Shown here piece by piece: positions 9,905 through 21,374 of a stretch of 64,000 nucleotides of DNA. The notes under the pieces were generated by a model. It saw nothing but the letters and a program-made list of their open reading frames with translations, searched no databases and had not been told where the DNA came from. The position numbers and the translations under genes were made by a program. Every line of letters begins with the position of its first letter. Within the stretch, counting starts at the first letter, position 1. This DNA comes from Podocnemis expansa (Eukaryota > Chordata > Testudines > Podocnemididae): positions 42,845,441-42,909,440 of the forward strand of contig ML681990.1 in assembly GCA_007922195.1 (NCBI GenBank), given 5' to 3'.

Positions 9905-10417
9905 CAACAAAAGCTGATAGAGTAAGTGGTGAGTCCTATGAGCAGGAAAGATGGCAGGACGACTGGCTGGGGACTATGTAAATGGGCCCAAAAGATGACC
10001 CTGATGTTTTCCTAGGGAATTTTGAATGAGTAGCAACAGCAGCTGACTTGAAAAAAGTGATGTGGGCCTCGTGCCGTTTTTGGGGAGTGAAGCACCGGTG
10101 ACCTATATTGCATTGCAGTATACTGAGGTCTGGGGCTACAGTGCAGTGAGGTTGCCATCCTGGACTGGGTCAGATTATTGACACCGAAGTACCAGCAAAA
10201 ATTCCAGACAGGCAGGTGGATGGTGAGCCTACAGCTGAGTGCATTCACCAAGTGTCTGATCGACTAGGCAACCTGGTGGCTATGGCTGACCAGTATGGTG
10301 GAGTAGATGTTGGACACCATTATTCTTGAACAGTTCTTGCAAAGCTTATCAGAGACTGCCTGGGTCTGGGTGAGATGGCATCAGCCAGGCCAAGTTGCAA
10401 AAGCAATTAGGTTAACA
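9905..10417 (+). pseudogene. Gypsy gag, SCAN-like domain, 5' part
   Basis: The + strand encodes a Gmr1-type gag with stops. The block DDPDVFLGNFE near 9990 is followed by the SCAN-like helices ILEQFLQSLSETAWVWV (10319-10369). SCAN domains of vertebrate zinc-finger proteins derive from this gag family, which supports the assignment. The frame is cut at 10418 by the Penelope-like insertion, and gag resumes in the matching register after 12121. Earlier stops show it was dead or decayed independently. It is unlikely to be a host gene because LTRs flank it. Confidence 0.65.
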
Positions 10418-12120
10418 ACAACAACAACAACAAAAAAAAACCAAAGAAACCAAAGGAGTCTTGTGGCACTTAAAGACCAAAAGATTTATTTTTCGCATGA
10501 GCTTTTGTGGGAGAAAATCCCACTTCATCAGATGCTTCGAAGATGGGAGAAGTTACAGAATGGAATGAAAATAAATGCAAGGAAGTGTAAAACATAGGAT
10601 CAAGTCATACAGCAACAGCAAATCAGAGCAGTTGTTTAGATTCAAACCCTGGGAAGGCTGAAGTCAAATTACCTTTTGTAATGGAAGAAGAACCCATAGT
10701 CTTGATTTTAATCCTGTGTGGAGTGTTCCACCTCCCCTTTACCTATGCTACATTGATGACATCTTCATCATCTGGACCTACGGCAAGGATGCTCTTGAAG
10801 ATTTCCACAGACATTACAAGAATTTCCACTCCACAATTAAACTCAGCCTGGAACACTCCACACAGGAGATCCACTTTCTCGACGCCACAGTACAAATCAG
10901 GGATAGACACATCAACAACACCCGATACCAAAAACCTACTGATCGGTATAGTTACCTACATCCCTCGAGCTTCCATCCTAAACACACCACAGGATCCATT
11001 GTCTACAGCCAAGCCCTAAGCTATAACCACATTTGCTCTGATCCCTCAGATAGAGACAGACATTTTGAGAATCTCTATCAAGCATTCTTAAAACTACAGT
11101 ACCCACCTGGGGAAATAAGAAAACAAATTGACAGAGCTAGACAGGTACCCCAAAGTCATCTACTACAGGAGAGGCCTGAAAAAGAAAACAACAGAACACC
11201 ACTAGTCACCACATACAACCCTCAAGTGAGACCTCTGCAACAGATCATTAGGAACCTGCAGCCTGTTCTGAATGATGATCTCTCAAGTTTTGGGAGACAG
11301 ACGTCTCCTCGCCAACAGACAGCCCCCCAACCTTAAACAGATACTCACCAGCAACTACAGATCTAATAACAGAAACATTAAAGCAGGCACACACCCCTGC
11401 AACAAACCATGCTGCCAACTTTGTTCACATATCTGCAGAAAAGACACCATCGTAGGTCCTAATCAAGCCTGCTACTCCATCAAAGGCTCATTTTACCTGC
11501 TCATCTACTAATGTGATCTATGCCATCATGTGTCAGAAATGCCCCAACACCTTATACATCGGACAAACAGAACAATCCCTGCGCAAAAGAATAAATGAAC
11601 ACAAAACTGACATCAGAAATCACAAAAGAAAAAAAACAGTTGCTGAGCACTTCCATCTTTCTCATCACTCGATAAATGATTAGTTAACTACTGTACTCAG
11701 AGATGTGACTGGGACATCAAGACTTCAAAGAGAAACAGCTGACCTCGAATTAATATGCAAGCTAAATTCTGTGAAAGCAGGACTTAATCGAGACTATGGG
11801 TTTTTTTCCCATTACAAAAGGTAATTTGACTTCAGCCTTCCCAGGGTTTGAACCTAAACAACTGCTCTGATTTGCTGTTACTGTATGACTTGATCCTGTG
11901 TTTTACACTCCCCTGCATTTATTTTCATTCCATTCTATAAGTTCTCCCATCTTCAAAGCATCTGACGGAGTGGGATTTTCTCCCACTAAAGCTCATGAGA
12001 AAAATAAATCTGTTAGTCTTTAAGTGCCACACAACTCCTTGGTTGTGTGGGGTTTTTTTTTGTTTGTTTGTTTTTTTGCTGGACTTGACTAACATGGCTG
12101 CCCCATTGGAAATTGGCAAG
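10418..12120 (+). mobile_element. Penelope-like element with inverted arms
   Basis: A Penelope-like retroelement inserted in the gypsy gag. The direct repeat TTAGGTTAACA flanks it (10407-10417 and 12121-12131), and the duplication extends imperfectly further left. The core encodes the C-terminal half of the RT and a GIY-YIG endonuclease. A left arm (about 10433-10712) is the inverted copy of the right 3' region (about 11786-12070), including the end of the endonuclease coding sequence. The N-terminal RT is absent, so the element is 5'-truncated with an inverted 3' fragment in front. The 3' end (gtgccacacaactcctt... to taacatggctgcccc) is the source family of the dimers at 13.8, 16.0, 18.2 and 23.8 kb. 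Confidence 0.85.
10716..11824 (+). pseudogene. Penelope RT/GIY-YIG endonuclease, broken
   Basis: The frame 10716-11336 carries the RT palm motif YIDD (residues 12-15) in LCYIDDIFIIW, then the thumb region typical of Penelope-like elements. A frame change near 11270 leads to a cysteine-rich block (PCNKPCCQLC, near 11396), the zinc-binding linker of the family. A second frame change near 11490 precedes the endonuclease: VIYAIMCQKCP...LYIGQT, then RKRINEH, which are the GIY-YIG motif pieces with catalytic Arg and His. The coding part stops at 11822-11824. The two frameshifts and missing N-terminus make it inactive. Penelope proteins join RT and endonuclease in one chain and nick DNA to prime reverse transcription. 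Confidence 0.85.
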
Positions 12121-13082
12121 TTAGGTTAACAGTAGAGTATATAGAGGTGGAGTTACCTAATAAGATGGGGAGGTCTAGGAAGGACCTGAGAGCCCATTCC
12201 CAAGAAAAGACCTGAGCTGGGGAGCAGCGGGGGCTGAGAACTGATGTTGGCAGTGTGGTCACCCAGGTCCCAAGAAACAAGACTGCCCAGAAACATGACT
12301 AGCAGACTGTTGTATGTGGTCAAGGAAGACAACTGAGTGCCATACCTGTCTGGTTGGGGAAGAAACTCCAGTGGGCTTTGGTGGACCTGTCTCCACCCAG
12401 TTGCTGATGCAGCAGGGGCTAGTGAAGCCCATGATGGCTAGTCTCAGTGGCCAGGGTAGCAGGGTGGTGTATCTATATGGAGATCTGTTGATATCCACTG
12501 GCCTGGGTGCCCCTGAAGCCCACAGGTGTTTTAAATGGCTTCAGGTTGGTGTAGGTGTGAGGATTACTCTTCCTGGTGCTGCTGGGGGCAGACTGGGGAC
12601 CCACTCCCAACAGGGAGTTGAGAGGACAGGGATGCCCCAGGAAGAAGATGGGAAGAGCAAGGGGACACAGGGCTCCTTGGAAGAGAAGAGCACTAGGTAC
12701 AAGCAAGGAGAAAAGGAAGCAACTGAACCCTGAGAATCGAGGGAGAGGGACTCAAAAAGATGGGATCAGGGAACCCAGACCCCTCACTGCCTTTGAGCAC
12801 TGGAGTGCTGGACTTGTGGGGACAAGGGACACCAGTGGAAGCAGTGCCTGGACCCAGCAGGGCAGGGGTCTGGCAGAGTTAAACCCATGGGGCTGGGAGA
12901 GGGCGGGGCTAGTAGCAACCCAGGGAATACCTGAGGGCGTAGTTGCCCAGGATGCTCCAGGGGAGGAAAGGGCCATAGATGAGCTCCACGAGCGGGGAAA
13001 AACCAAGCCCATGTGGGAGTTAGACAGCTTGCTCTGTGGACTGAAGGGACACCTTGAGGGGGAGTGCCTATGTGGGAGATAG
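12121..13082 (+). pseudogene. Gypsy gag end, protease-like remnant and C-terminal frame
   Basis: Gag sequence resumes directly at 12121 in the register expected from 10417. Near 12330-12470 broken frames resemble an aspartic protease of gypsy type (a GKKLQWALVD-like stretch, where an active-site D-S/T-G would be expected but is not intact). A 168-residue open frame follows at 12576-13082; it begins LLGADWGPT-like, as the protease tail of Gmr1 elements, and then becomes charged and low in recognisable motifs. No RT, RNase H or integrase is present before the polypurine tract. The long frame could be a real element-specific protein or chance; I cannot decide by eye. Confidence 0.5.
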
Positions 13083-13230
13083 GCAAGGCCAGAGAGGGAG
13101 AAACTACAGGAGAAAGACCCCATGTGTCCCCCTGTGAAAGGGGATGAGGTGCCTCATAGTGGCCGATACAGCAGGCCAAAAAAAAGTGGGGGTTAAGTGA
13201 ACCATTTGGTTTATTAAAAGGGGAGGTATT

Positions 13231-13694
13231 TGACAGAGCAGAGGGCAATAAACCCCGTAGTGGTCTCTGTCAGCCTAGTGCAGGGGCGTAAGGCAGTGCA
13301 GGTAACAGATGCACTTCTGATTAGGCTGAATTAAGGCACTGGCCTAATAAGGAAAAGGGGAGCAGCTGGTGACCTGGCCCAAAGAGATAGATAAGCCAGT
13401 GCAGGCAGCCAGGAGAGAAGTATGGCCAAGAAGGGCAGGAGTGGGCTGTGAGGAATGATGCTTGCTGACTAGGAGGATTGCAAGATGATGAGCACCAAGA
13501 ATGCCTGGGGCAGGAACTGTAAGGCATCATTTAAATATTTTTAACTGTACATATGATAAAGAGCATGGATGATTGGAGGAAGAGCCTGAGAGGGGGCTGT
13601 GTGAGGTGTTATAGTCCACCTTTACTCTCAGAAGCTCTGGGAGCTTGGCTGGCAGAGGTGGTGTGTCGTCCTTGGCTGCCCTCAGTCTGTGTCA
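13231..13694 (+). repeat. Right LTR of gypsy element
   Basis: Starts TGACAGAGCAGAGGG directly after the polypurine tract and ends near TGTGTCA. It is homologous to 9301-9716 with numerous indels. GATAAAGAGCATGGATGA (near 13555) matches AATAAAAGAGCATGGATGA in the left LTR and may include the polyadenylation signal. Confidence 0.7.
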
Positions 13695-13779
13695 ACAAGC
13701 CTCCTTTGTAATATGGACATGCTACCTTAATGAGGGTACATGGTACATGAGGAGGATTATGGCTGACTTTCTTTCTTCT

Positions 13780-14047
13780 TGCCAAGTTCCCAAGGGGCAG
13801 CCATGTTAGTCTAGTCTAGGAAAAAAACACAAGGAGTTCTGGGGCACTTAAAGATGAACAGATTTATTTTTCACATGAGCTTTCATGGGAGAAAATCCCA
13901 CTTCGTCAGATGCTTTGAAGATGAGGGAACTTACAGAATGGCAGTTCCCTCATCTTCAAAGCATCTGACGAAGTGAGATTTTCTCGCACGAAAGCTCACG
14001 TGAAAAATAAATGTTAGTCTTTAAGTGCCAGAGGACTCCTTGTTTGT
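13780..14047. mobile_element. Inverted Penelope-tail dimer, 12-bp TSD
   Basis: Two copies of the Penelope 3' tail stand head to head: the left is reversed (ggggcagccatgttagtct, 13794) and the right is forward (ttagtctttaagtgccaga, ending near 14035). The dimer is flanked by the exact direct repeat TTTCTTTCTTCT (13768-13779 and 14048-14059). Both copies contain the block around tcccacttcgtcagatgctt or its inverse. Non-coding. Confidence 0.8.
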
Positions 14048-14680
14048 TTTCTTTCTTCTATCTCTGAGATAGGAGCCAGGCTGCACATCACTTTGTGCCT
14101 CATTTTGACTTATTAACATAAATATTTTGGAAGTGTTTGACTTTTACAGACTTGCAAGTGAAGAATGCTGTCACAAGGTGTTCTCTTCATTGTAAGTGGA
14201 TCCTGGCTTGGTCTCTGGGGTTTCTGTGACTTTTGACTCCTCTGCATTGCATACTGGCAGACAGCATTTACCTTAAATGCATGAATAACTTGAATTTTAA
14301 AACCAAAATATTTATTACAGAAATTTAAATGAACATTGGGCTAAAACAAAAATTACTAAGCCATATACAGTAATAAGATTCTCTTTCCTACGTCTCTCTG
14401 GAGAAGCCAAGTCACAGAGACTGATTTAGCCTTTTATAAAATGTCAGAAGTCTGCTACTCCATCTGTGTCCTAGACTGAACATCACAAATTTTAAAAATA
14501 AATGGAAAGTTTTCTTGAATGTGGGATTAGACTTTTTAGTCTGGTCATAATGAGTACTCTACATTTGAAACTCTTTTCTTCCTCAGTTCCTGATCCTCCA
14601 GACTTGGAGGACCAGTTTGTAGCTTGATTCAAATATAAAGCCATGTTTTGATCACTCAAATACATTAGGTCAAACTCACT

Positions 14681-15333
14681 TACCATATATACTCACATAT
14701 AATCCGAGATTTTTGTGCCTGAAAATTGGCTTTAAAACAGGCACTCGGCTTATACGCAGGTCAATACTGTAGACAGCCCCAGCCCAGGAGTTACACAGTA
14801 AGTCTCCAGCCATTAGCACTCGCTAAGCATGCTCCAGGCTGGAGCCCTGGCATGAGACTGGAGCGGCCATGTTGGGGAGTTGACCCCTGAGATGGAGTTA
14901 GGAAGAAGGGGACCCCGGCATCTGGAGCAGCCAGTTAAAGCCAGGGAGGGGGTTGGCCTGGAGGAGCTACTATCAGGGCCTGGGGGTTGGGAGGTGTCCT
15001 GGAGTCCAGGGAGAATGGTGGCAGGGGTGGGAAGTGTCTGGGAAACTGGCAGCAGGGGAAAAGCAGTGGCAGAGGAGTCAGGAAGAGTGGCAGCGGGGGT
15101 GTTGGGGGAAAAGTGGCAGCAGGGGAAAAGCAGGAAAAGCAACAGCAGGGGCTTGGGAGATAGGGAGGGTGTCAGGGATTCTGGGGGGAGCCAGCAGTGC
15201 AAGGGGGAGGTTAGCAGCCAAGGCCACAGGTGGACTTTGGCTTATACAGGGGTCACCCATTTTTTGCTATTTTGGGGGCCCAGAAAGGGGGGTAGGCTTA
15301 TGCACAGATCGGCATTCTAGAGAAAATATGATA
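14681..15333. mobile_element. GC-rich DNA transposon remnant with TA-bounded ends
   Basis: The left end TACCATATATACTC and the inverted right end (tatcatattttctc on the minus strand) match at 11 of 14 positions and could have a TA target. Subterminal words ggcttatacgcaggtc and ggcttatacaggggtcac echo each other. The centre is G-rich, purine-biased and open in several frames at once, which reflects composition. No transposase is visible. Confidence 0.5.
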
Positions 15334-15705
15334 AGCATGATGAGGTACTCCATGTAAGACTTCATTTTTATGCTCGGGGCCTACTTGCTGGGTGTGGACC
15401 CTATCATTTTCATGCAGTATGGGGGAAAGGAAGGGCTGATACTTGTAATTTTCTATCTGACATTTGGACAGAAGTATTATATCTTCAGGTGCAATCCTAC
15501 TGGCGGCCAAAAGTCACTTATCTGGATCTGCAGTATTTTACCTGAAAATTGTTGGTCTGTAGTTCCTCATGAATAGGGGAGTATGTTGTGAAGGAAGCCA
15601 CTATAATTAGCAACCTTTTTAGTGAGCTAGCTAGAGAGGTTAATAATTGAATCACCACAGGGAATTAAAATCTCATTTTGGAATCACTTTCTTCAAATTA
15701 TGTGA

Positions 15706-15845
15706 TGTGGTAGCCATGGTCGTCCCAGGATATTGGAGAGAGAAGGTGGATGAGATAATTTCTTTTATGGGACCAGTGTCTGTTGATGACAGAGACAAGC
15801 TTTCAGATTTACAGAGTTCTTCTGGTCTGGGAAGCGTTTCAGTAT
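15706..15845 (+). repeat. Interspersed repeat (TCCCAGGATATT family)
   Basis: The words gtcccaggatattggagaga, ttttatgggacca and gacagagacaagctttc match the sequences at 40712-40805 and 41724-41816 with similar spacing. Three copies in one window show a dispersed family. I cannot name it or find its ends; it is non-coding here. Confidence 0.6.
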
Positions 15846-16014
15846 TATAACACGTAGGTTAAGAGATGGAAAAACTATAGAACTCTACTGGCAACAGAAT
15901 CTGTTTAATAAATTCTCAACTTTATTTTTTGTCAGTGTGAAAAAATGATAAAGTGGTGCATTACACTTCAGCTGTGAAATTCAGGCATGTAAATAAAATT
16001 CACATTTAAAGAAA

Positions 16015-16241
16015 TTCCCTGAGGGGTAGCCGTGTTAGTCTGTGTACAGCAAAAACAAGAAGTCCTGTGGCACTTCAAAGACTAACAAAGTTCTTCAGGC
16101 ATAAGATTTCATAGGCTCGAACCCACTTGCTCAGATGCATGGCTCCACCCACTTGGTCAGATGCATGATGGGTTGGAGCCATGAAAACTTATGCCCAAAG
16201 GAATTTGTTAGTCTTTAAGTTGCCACAAGACTGTTGTTACT
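16015..16241. mobile_element. Inverted Penelope-tail dimer, 10-bp TSD
   Basis: Left arm reversed (gaggggtagccgtgttagtct), right arm forward (tttgttagtctttaagt). It is flanked by the exact direct repeat TTTAAAGAAA at 16005-16014 and 16242-16251. The arms meet near 16130-16165, where tggtcagatgcat and its variants repeat. The subfamily differs from the 13.8-kb dimer (motif cataagatttcataggctc). Confidence 0.8.
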
Positions 16242-16679
16242 TTTAAAGAAAATTTCAGCAAAATTGGACCATAATTTTCTTTCAGCTATGTAACAAGTTC
16301 ACACATGAGTCTTAAGTTTTCTCTCTAGGTTACAAATGACTCCTGAAATCCTGACTTTGAAAATTCTGCAATGGTAGATCAATTAGTAATAAACTATTGA
16401 TTTTAAAATGAACATCTTCTGAATTTTGAACTGTAGACTAGTAAATATGTTACTTAAAATTATTATAGGTGGAATCTTGCCCCTGTTGAAGCTAATGAAA
16501 GTTTTGTAATTGGCTTCCAGTGGATCAGGTTTTTACCATATATGCTACAGAATAGTCTGACTATTCCTAAGGTATCACCATTCTGAGTTTTTGGTTGGCT
16601 GCAGAAATGTGTGCTGTCTTTACTGCTGATGGCAAGGCATAGTACAAGTGTAAACCAACAGTAGTACAAATTTAAATAA

Positions 16680-16871
16680 CAGGCATGGCCAAACTGTGGC
16701 TCAGGAGCCGCATGTGGCTCTTGAATGAAAAAGTGTGGCTCGCAGAAAAACATCAGCAAATCAATTTAGTAGGTCAAAGTACAGTATATGGCTATCTGCC
16801 TCAGTGCAGCTCTTGAAGGTTTAATGATCAACTTGTGTGGCTCTTGATTATTGTAAATTTGGCTATCCCTG
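16680..16871. mobile_element. hAT-like MITE
   Basis: Starts CAGGCATGGCCAAAC and ends as the inverse of CAGGGATAGCCAAAT. Length 192 bp. The flanking 8-mers (ttaaataa, tatataat) agree only in part, so the duplication has decayed. Internal words (tgtggctct, ggagccgcatgtggctctt) are repeated. Non-coding. Confidence 0.6.
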
Positions 16872-17081
16872 TATATAATGTATTTCTTAGGGAGAAAGTG
16901 GCGGGGGGGTGTGATCTTTGTGCATACAGTCTGTAAAGTACTTTGAGTCCTCTAGCAAATGCCGTATGTAAGATGGAACCATAAGACTCCAGACTCATTT
17001 TAAGAAGTGTATATTTTTAAATATTAGTATATGATGCATACAGTGCTTTTACTGAATACATTGCCATCATGCTGTACCTAA

Positions 17082-17333
<252 letters not shown>

Positions 17334-17459
17334 TAAATGACTAGTTAGTTACTACATATTTCCTTTTTATCTTCCACCTTTCGTATGTGAACCCAAGTCT
17401 TAATGTACCACCATCCAAACACTGAACTGAATTCAAGGCTATTTACTTTCTCCTGGGCA

Positions 17460-17620
17460 TTCTGTGATGTTCTCAACGAAGTATCTGACTGCTTCACAAA
17501 TATTAATGAATTTATCTTCACAGAACCCCTGTGAGATAAGAATAATACCACCCAATTTGATAGTTGGGAACCTGAGGCAACAGAGATGAACACTGAATTT
17601 AAGTGTCTTTATTTTGGATG
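17460..17620 (+). mobile_element. MIR-like CORE-SINE remnant
   Basis: The run cttcacagaacccctgtgag, followed by aataccaccc...tgggaacctgaggcaacaga, matches the conserved core of MIR SINEs. The copy is diverged and has lost its ends. MIR elements are ancient in amniotes. Confidence 0.6.
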
Positions 17621-18222
17621 CCCACTGTGAGAGAGAGCTACTTATTTTTCAGCATACTTAGTACTTTATCTGTTCAAAATATGACTCCAATTGACTTTGT
17701 TTATGGGCCGTGAATGTTCAATGCTTCTGAAAATCTTGCCCCCATGTGTCTCAGGCTGTGCAAAGAGAGGAACTCTCTGCTAGTGGCCCACTGTGAACTT
17801 TTAAAGTAATCTCATCCAAAATCGGCAAATGTTCTTAAGGAAAGAAACAAAAACAATGCAGCAATGGAATTTTGCTCTTGTCCATATTGCATAGCTGGGA
17901 GTTGTTTAGTGCTAGACCTTTCAGTTGTTTGATCTGGGGTGGAGGTACAATAGGTTTTAGATGGAGTGGGCTATTGGAAGAAGTGTGTTTCGTTTCTCTC
18001 CCCACAATGAGCCCAAATTCGTTTTCCTTTTGGATGTTTTCCAAAGTTCACCTGGTATTCTTGAGAATTTTTGGATGGTAAAGTTGGGGTTCATTAGGAA
18101 AAAGGTTGCAAAAGGTTTTAGAAGCAATTCCATTGGTTCTTAATTAACGGGAGCTGAAGATGCTGAGTACTCTGCAATATTGAACCCTTAATTATTTGTA
18201 ATAGAGCCTTATTTTTATACAG

Positions 18223-18453
18223 GTTCCAGAGGGGTAGCCGTGTTAGTCCTAGTTCAGCAAAACAAACAAGGAGTCCTGTGGAACTTTTAAAGACTAACAA
18301 ATTTTTTTAATCGCATGAGCTTTCGTGGGAGAAAATCCCACTTCATCAGAGGCTTTGGATATGGGGGAAGCGTCTGATGAGGTGGGATTTTCTCCCACAA
18401 AAGCTGATGTGATAAATAAATTTGTTAGTCTTTAAGTGTCACAGGACTCCTTA
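18223..18453. mobile_element. Inverted Penelope-tail dimer, 15-bp TSD
   Basis: Left arm reversed (gttccagaggggtagccgtg), right arm forward (aaatttgttagtctttaagt). The arms meet near 18360-18370 and are almost perfect inverses around the block that holds tcccacttcatcagaggctt. It is flanked by the exact 15-base direct repeat CTTATTTTTATACAG (18208-18222 and 18454-18468). This is the clearest of the four dimers. Confidence 0.85.
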
Positions 18454-19063
18454 CTTATTTTTATACAGTTTACTTTCTTGAGAAATCAAATTACTCTATA
18501 AAGAATGATTTTTCTTTCACCAGTTGGTGTCAGTAGTAGATCAGAAATCAACACGGTTCACTTGGAAAACATTCCTGTAATCAGTCTGTTACATTCAATA
18601 AATGTAAACAGTATTATAACTCCAGTGTTCATAATATATATTTATATATAAGTATTCACTACTAACAAAGTTTACAAAATCATAACTAAAAGTTATCCTA
18701 GTTAACTATAGACTCAGAACATGTGAATCAGTTTAACACTAATTTTTAATTTATAAGCTTGCCAATTTACATGAAAATTAACTTTTTAATTTTTCTGGGT
18801 TTGTATAATTCTGGATTTTTGTGATTTTATATTTTCAAATAAATACAAGATGAGAAATGTTAAGGAATGTTGAACTGAATAAACTTGTGTTTTGGATTTT
18901 TTAGAAGTATTAAAGTCTGAAGGTGCAGTTTTTCAAAGGCAAAGGGCAGTTTTGGTACTCAGCTCCCATTGTGCCTTCTTGAAAGGGTTCTCTTGATGTA
19001 TTATTTTATGTATAGTAAATTATATGTTTGTCTGCTCGCTTGATCACCTTTTTCCTATTCTAG

Positions 19064-19254
19064 GTTATTTTCTGGGAAGTGAAGATTATTATTCCCATGA
19101 GCGTTGCTTTTTCATCAGTGCAAAGAATGCAACATTCTGTGCTCTTGATTTTCGAGATGGAGAAGAAGTTGCAACTGGATATAAAAACATGTACTCCACT
19201 AACATATTTACAAAAAGAGCTATCGATCTTATAGCCAGCCATAACAATGATAAG
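19064..19254 (+). CDS. ARSB: Arylsulfatase B, coding exon 3
   Basis: A 191-base exon encoding the end of Gly154 to Lys217. It holds the conserved blocks [11 protein letters not shown] and [20 protein letters not shown]. Asn175 in NAT is a sequon at the place of the glycosylated human Asn188. Cys168 and Cys179 are at conserved disulfide positions. The segment between them ([10 protein letters not shown]) and the exon end (LIASHNNDK) are the least conserved parts. The acceptor is ttctag|gtt and the donor aag|gtaccg. Exons 2 and 3 together give exactly 126 codons, so the frame closes to phase 0 for exon 4. Confidence 0.95.
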
Positions 19255-21166
19255 GTACCGTAGAGAAATGTTGCTTTTGTGGTAACTTAATTTTACATGT
19301 TGTAATATTAATGTTCATGCAATATTAATCTGCAAGACTTGAGTTTTTGTAAATATATAGATACAGAGCTGCATTTATGACAACCCTCACTGTATTAACT
19401 GAGTGGCTGGCCTTGTGATGCTTTCTTACAAGAACAATGACCTACGCCAAACCTAGACGAAACTGATTGAAATCAGACATGCTCTCTTATGAGTGCAGGT
19501 TTTACCAACTAGAGATTGATCCACTAGAAAGTAGTCCAGATAAGTAAAGCACTTAATTAAAAAGTTCAGCAAACAGAAGTAGACAGTACTGCATCAATAC
19601 TTCAATACTCAAAGTCCTTGTATTGTATAACTTGTGTACATAATAGTTGAAAAAATTTATACAGGAGATCCAGTGTAAGGGGGAGCTAAATGTGATAAGG
19701 AAGACCTTAATTGTTGAATAAAAAATTAATTAACATACTTTTACTTCATAAAAGGGGCCATCTTTATACAGTGTTCAAACATAGAAGCCAGGAGTGTTTC
19801 CCTCATTACAATAATTTTCCTCGTTAAGATGCAGTGAACTAAAGCCTATATTAAAAAAAAAAAAAAAAAAAGCAAAGTTGAAGATCTTAATTTAAATGTC
19901 TCAGGAAAAAGATCTAGAATCCAGTCTTCCTTCCTCTAATAAAGATCTTTAACCCTGATGTAATATATTTTTTTGTTAAATGTTTGTCATGTTAAAATCC
20001 TGCAAAACTTGCACTTTTTTTTACCAAGGGCTTGTCTATACTGAAATCCCTGTGTCGGTCTCAATGGATTGATGCAGCAGGATCGATTGAGCAGCCATTG
20101 GAGACCCACTCAATCAATCCTGGGTATGTTATCTGTTCAGCACAGTAATTCCACTCCTCCCGCCCCCAAAGGGTAACACTGTGTCAAACAGAAAACATTT
20201 CCCATTGGCACAGCCTAGTGAAGATACTGTGGTAAGGGAAGGTAAGTCAGTTGAGGGTAAAGGAGGATTAGTAAGTAATTCCACAGTACATAGTTTGCGT
20301 ATCTCCCATTGATCTAGTGTGGCATTGTAGCCTAGACTTAAATCTCATAAGAGAGTGCATTTGTTACAAATATATCAGTTAATCCATAGATCAGCATTCT
20401 GTATGTTCTTGTCCAAAGCAATATAGTCTATTTGCACTATGTCAGATTTGAGGTTGCTTGTGAAACCTTAATTTGGCCCTGTTATGGATATGTATTATGA
20501 TAATCTTTTATTGTATGATTAGATACTATTTTGAGTTGTTCACAAAACTGGCATGACGAATTCACCTTGAGATCAGAGTTATTGGCAAGCAAAGTTGTTT
20601 TCTAGTTCATAGAACCAATTACAAGATCACACTTAGGGAAATGAAACAATTGGACACTGATTTAAAAATAAAAACCAATGAAAACCCTACTGCCTGTGGT
20701 TAGTTGGCCTCCTCATAAGATCTGCAGTGGGGGGGGGTGTAATAAGAAAATGCAATGGAGGTTTTTGTAACAAGTGGCACTACCACTAAACAGTATATTT
20801 TGCACATGAAATGTGATTGTATTTTGTATTAAGACTCTGGGATTCAGACTTTATACCCAAACCCAGTTCACAACTTTTTGTTTTGTGCCTTACAGGTTTG
20901 TGAGACTTTGCTTTAATAATAAAAATAGTACTGTGTATAGTTTGGTTTTGCTTTTGAAAAAAGAATGGGAAGATAAGTTTAGTGGAAGGAAGATCAAAAT
21001 ACCATCTGGCTTCGCTGCCATTAAAATGAAAATGCATGCTAATATTTCAGTGCCTTTTAGAAAAACCTTTGCCACGCACACATATGTGTTTGCGTTTGTG
21101 TGTTTTGTTTCATTTAGTGCTTGAGTACTCTCTCATCTAACCTGTATGCTGGTTTCTTTCCTCCAG
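19255..21166 (+). other. ARSB: ARSB intron 3
   Basis: About 1.9 kb, GT...AG, with a poly-A run at 19852-19871 and one probable old MITE (20027-20333). The remainder is AT-rich with nothing recognised. The polypyrimidine tract ggtttctttcctccag precedes exon 4. Confidence 0.9.
20027..20333. mobile_element. Probable old MITE related to 8434-8760
   Basis: Begins agggcttgtctatact, like the left end of the element at 8434. The right end (agtgtggcattgtagcct) is only a weak inverse. It has internal direct and inverted words around caatggattgatgcagcagg and cactcaatcaatcctgg. Low certainty because the ends have diverged. Confidence 0.4.
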
Positions 21167-21374
21167 CCTCTGTTTCTCTACCTTGCCCTTCAGTCTGTCC
21201 ATGAGCCCCTTCAGGTCCCTGAAGAATACATGAAACCATATGCCTTTTTCAAAGATGAGAAGAGACGTCACTATGCGGGAATGGTGTCCATTATGGATGA
21301 AGCTGTAGGAAATATTACAGCAGCCCTCAAAAGATATGGACTTTGGGACAACACAGTTTTCATTTTCTCTACCG
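21167..21374 (+). CDS. ARSB: Arylsulfatase B, coding exon 4
   Basis: A 208-base exon encoding residues 218-286 and the first base of codon 287. It starts [21 protein letters not shown]; His229 matches human His242, an active-site residue. The sequon NIT in GNITAAL matches the human Asn279 site. The exon ends NTVFIFST plus the G of the next codon, which is the calcium ligand Asp300 of human ARSB. The donor ccg|gtaaga is strong. The frame open into the intron ends after four codons. The rest of the enzyme (Asp-Asn ligand pair, C-terminal domain) must lie beyond the window. Confidence 0.95.

Larger units (their letters stand above)
9301..13694 (+). mobile_element. Gmr1-like gypsy LTR element without RT
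   Basis: Two homologous LTRs lie in the same orientation, at about 9301-9716 and 13231-13694. Between them are a gag with SCAN-like sequence, a protease-like remnant and a polypurine tract just before the right LTR (aaaaggggagg, 13216-13226). A primer-binding-like stretch (tgggggcttatctg) follows the left LTR at 9721. No reverse transcriptase or integrase is present. Without the nested Penelope-like insertion (10418-12120) the interior is about 1.8 kb, so this is a non-autonomous or internally deleted element. The LTRs differ by many substitutions and indels, so the insertion is old. Confidence 0.75.

Noticed and set aside
14813..15357. Several overlapping frames on both strands (up to 146 codons)
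   Set aside because: Overlap in multiple frames reflects purine-biased GC-rich DNA inside a transposon-like element.
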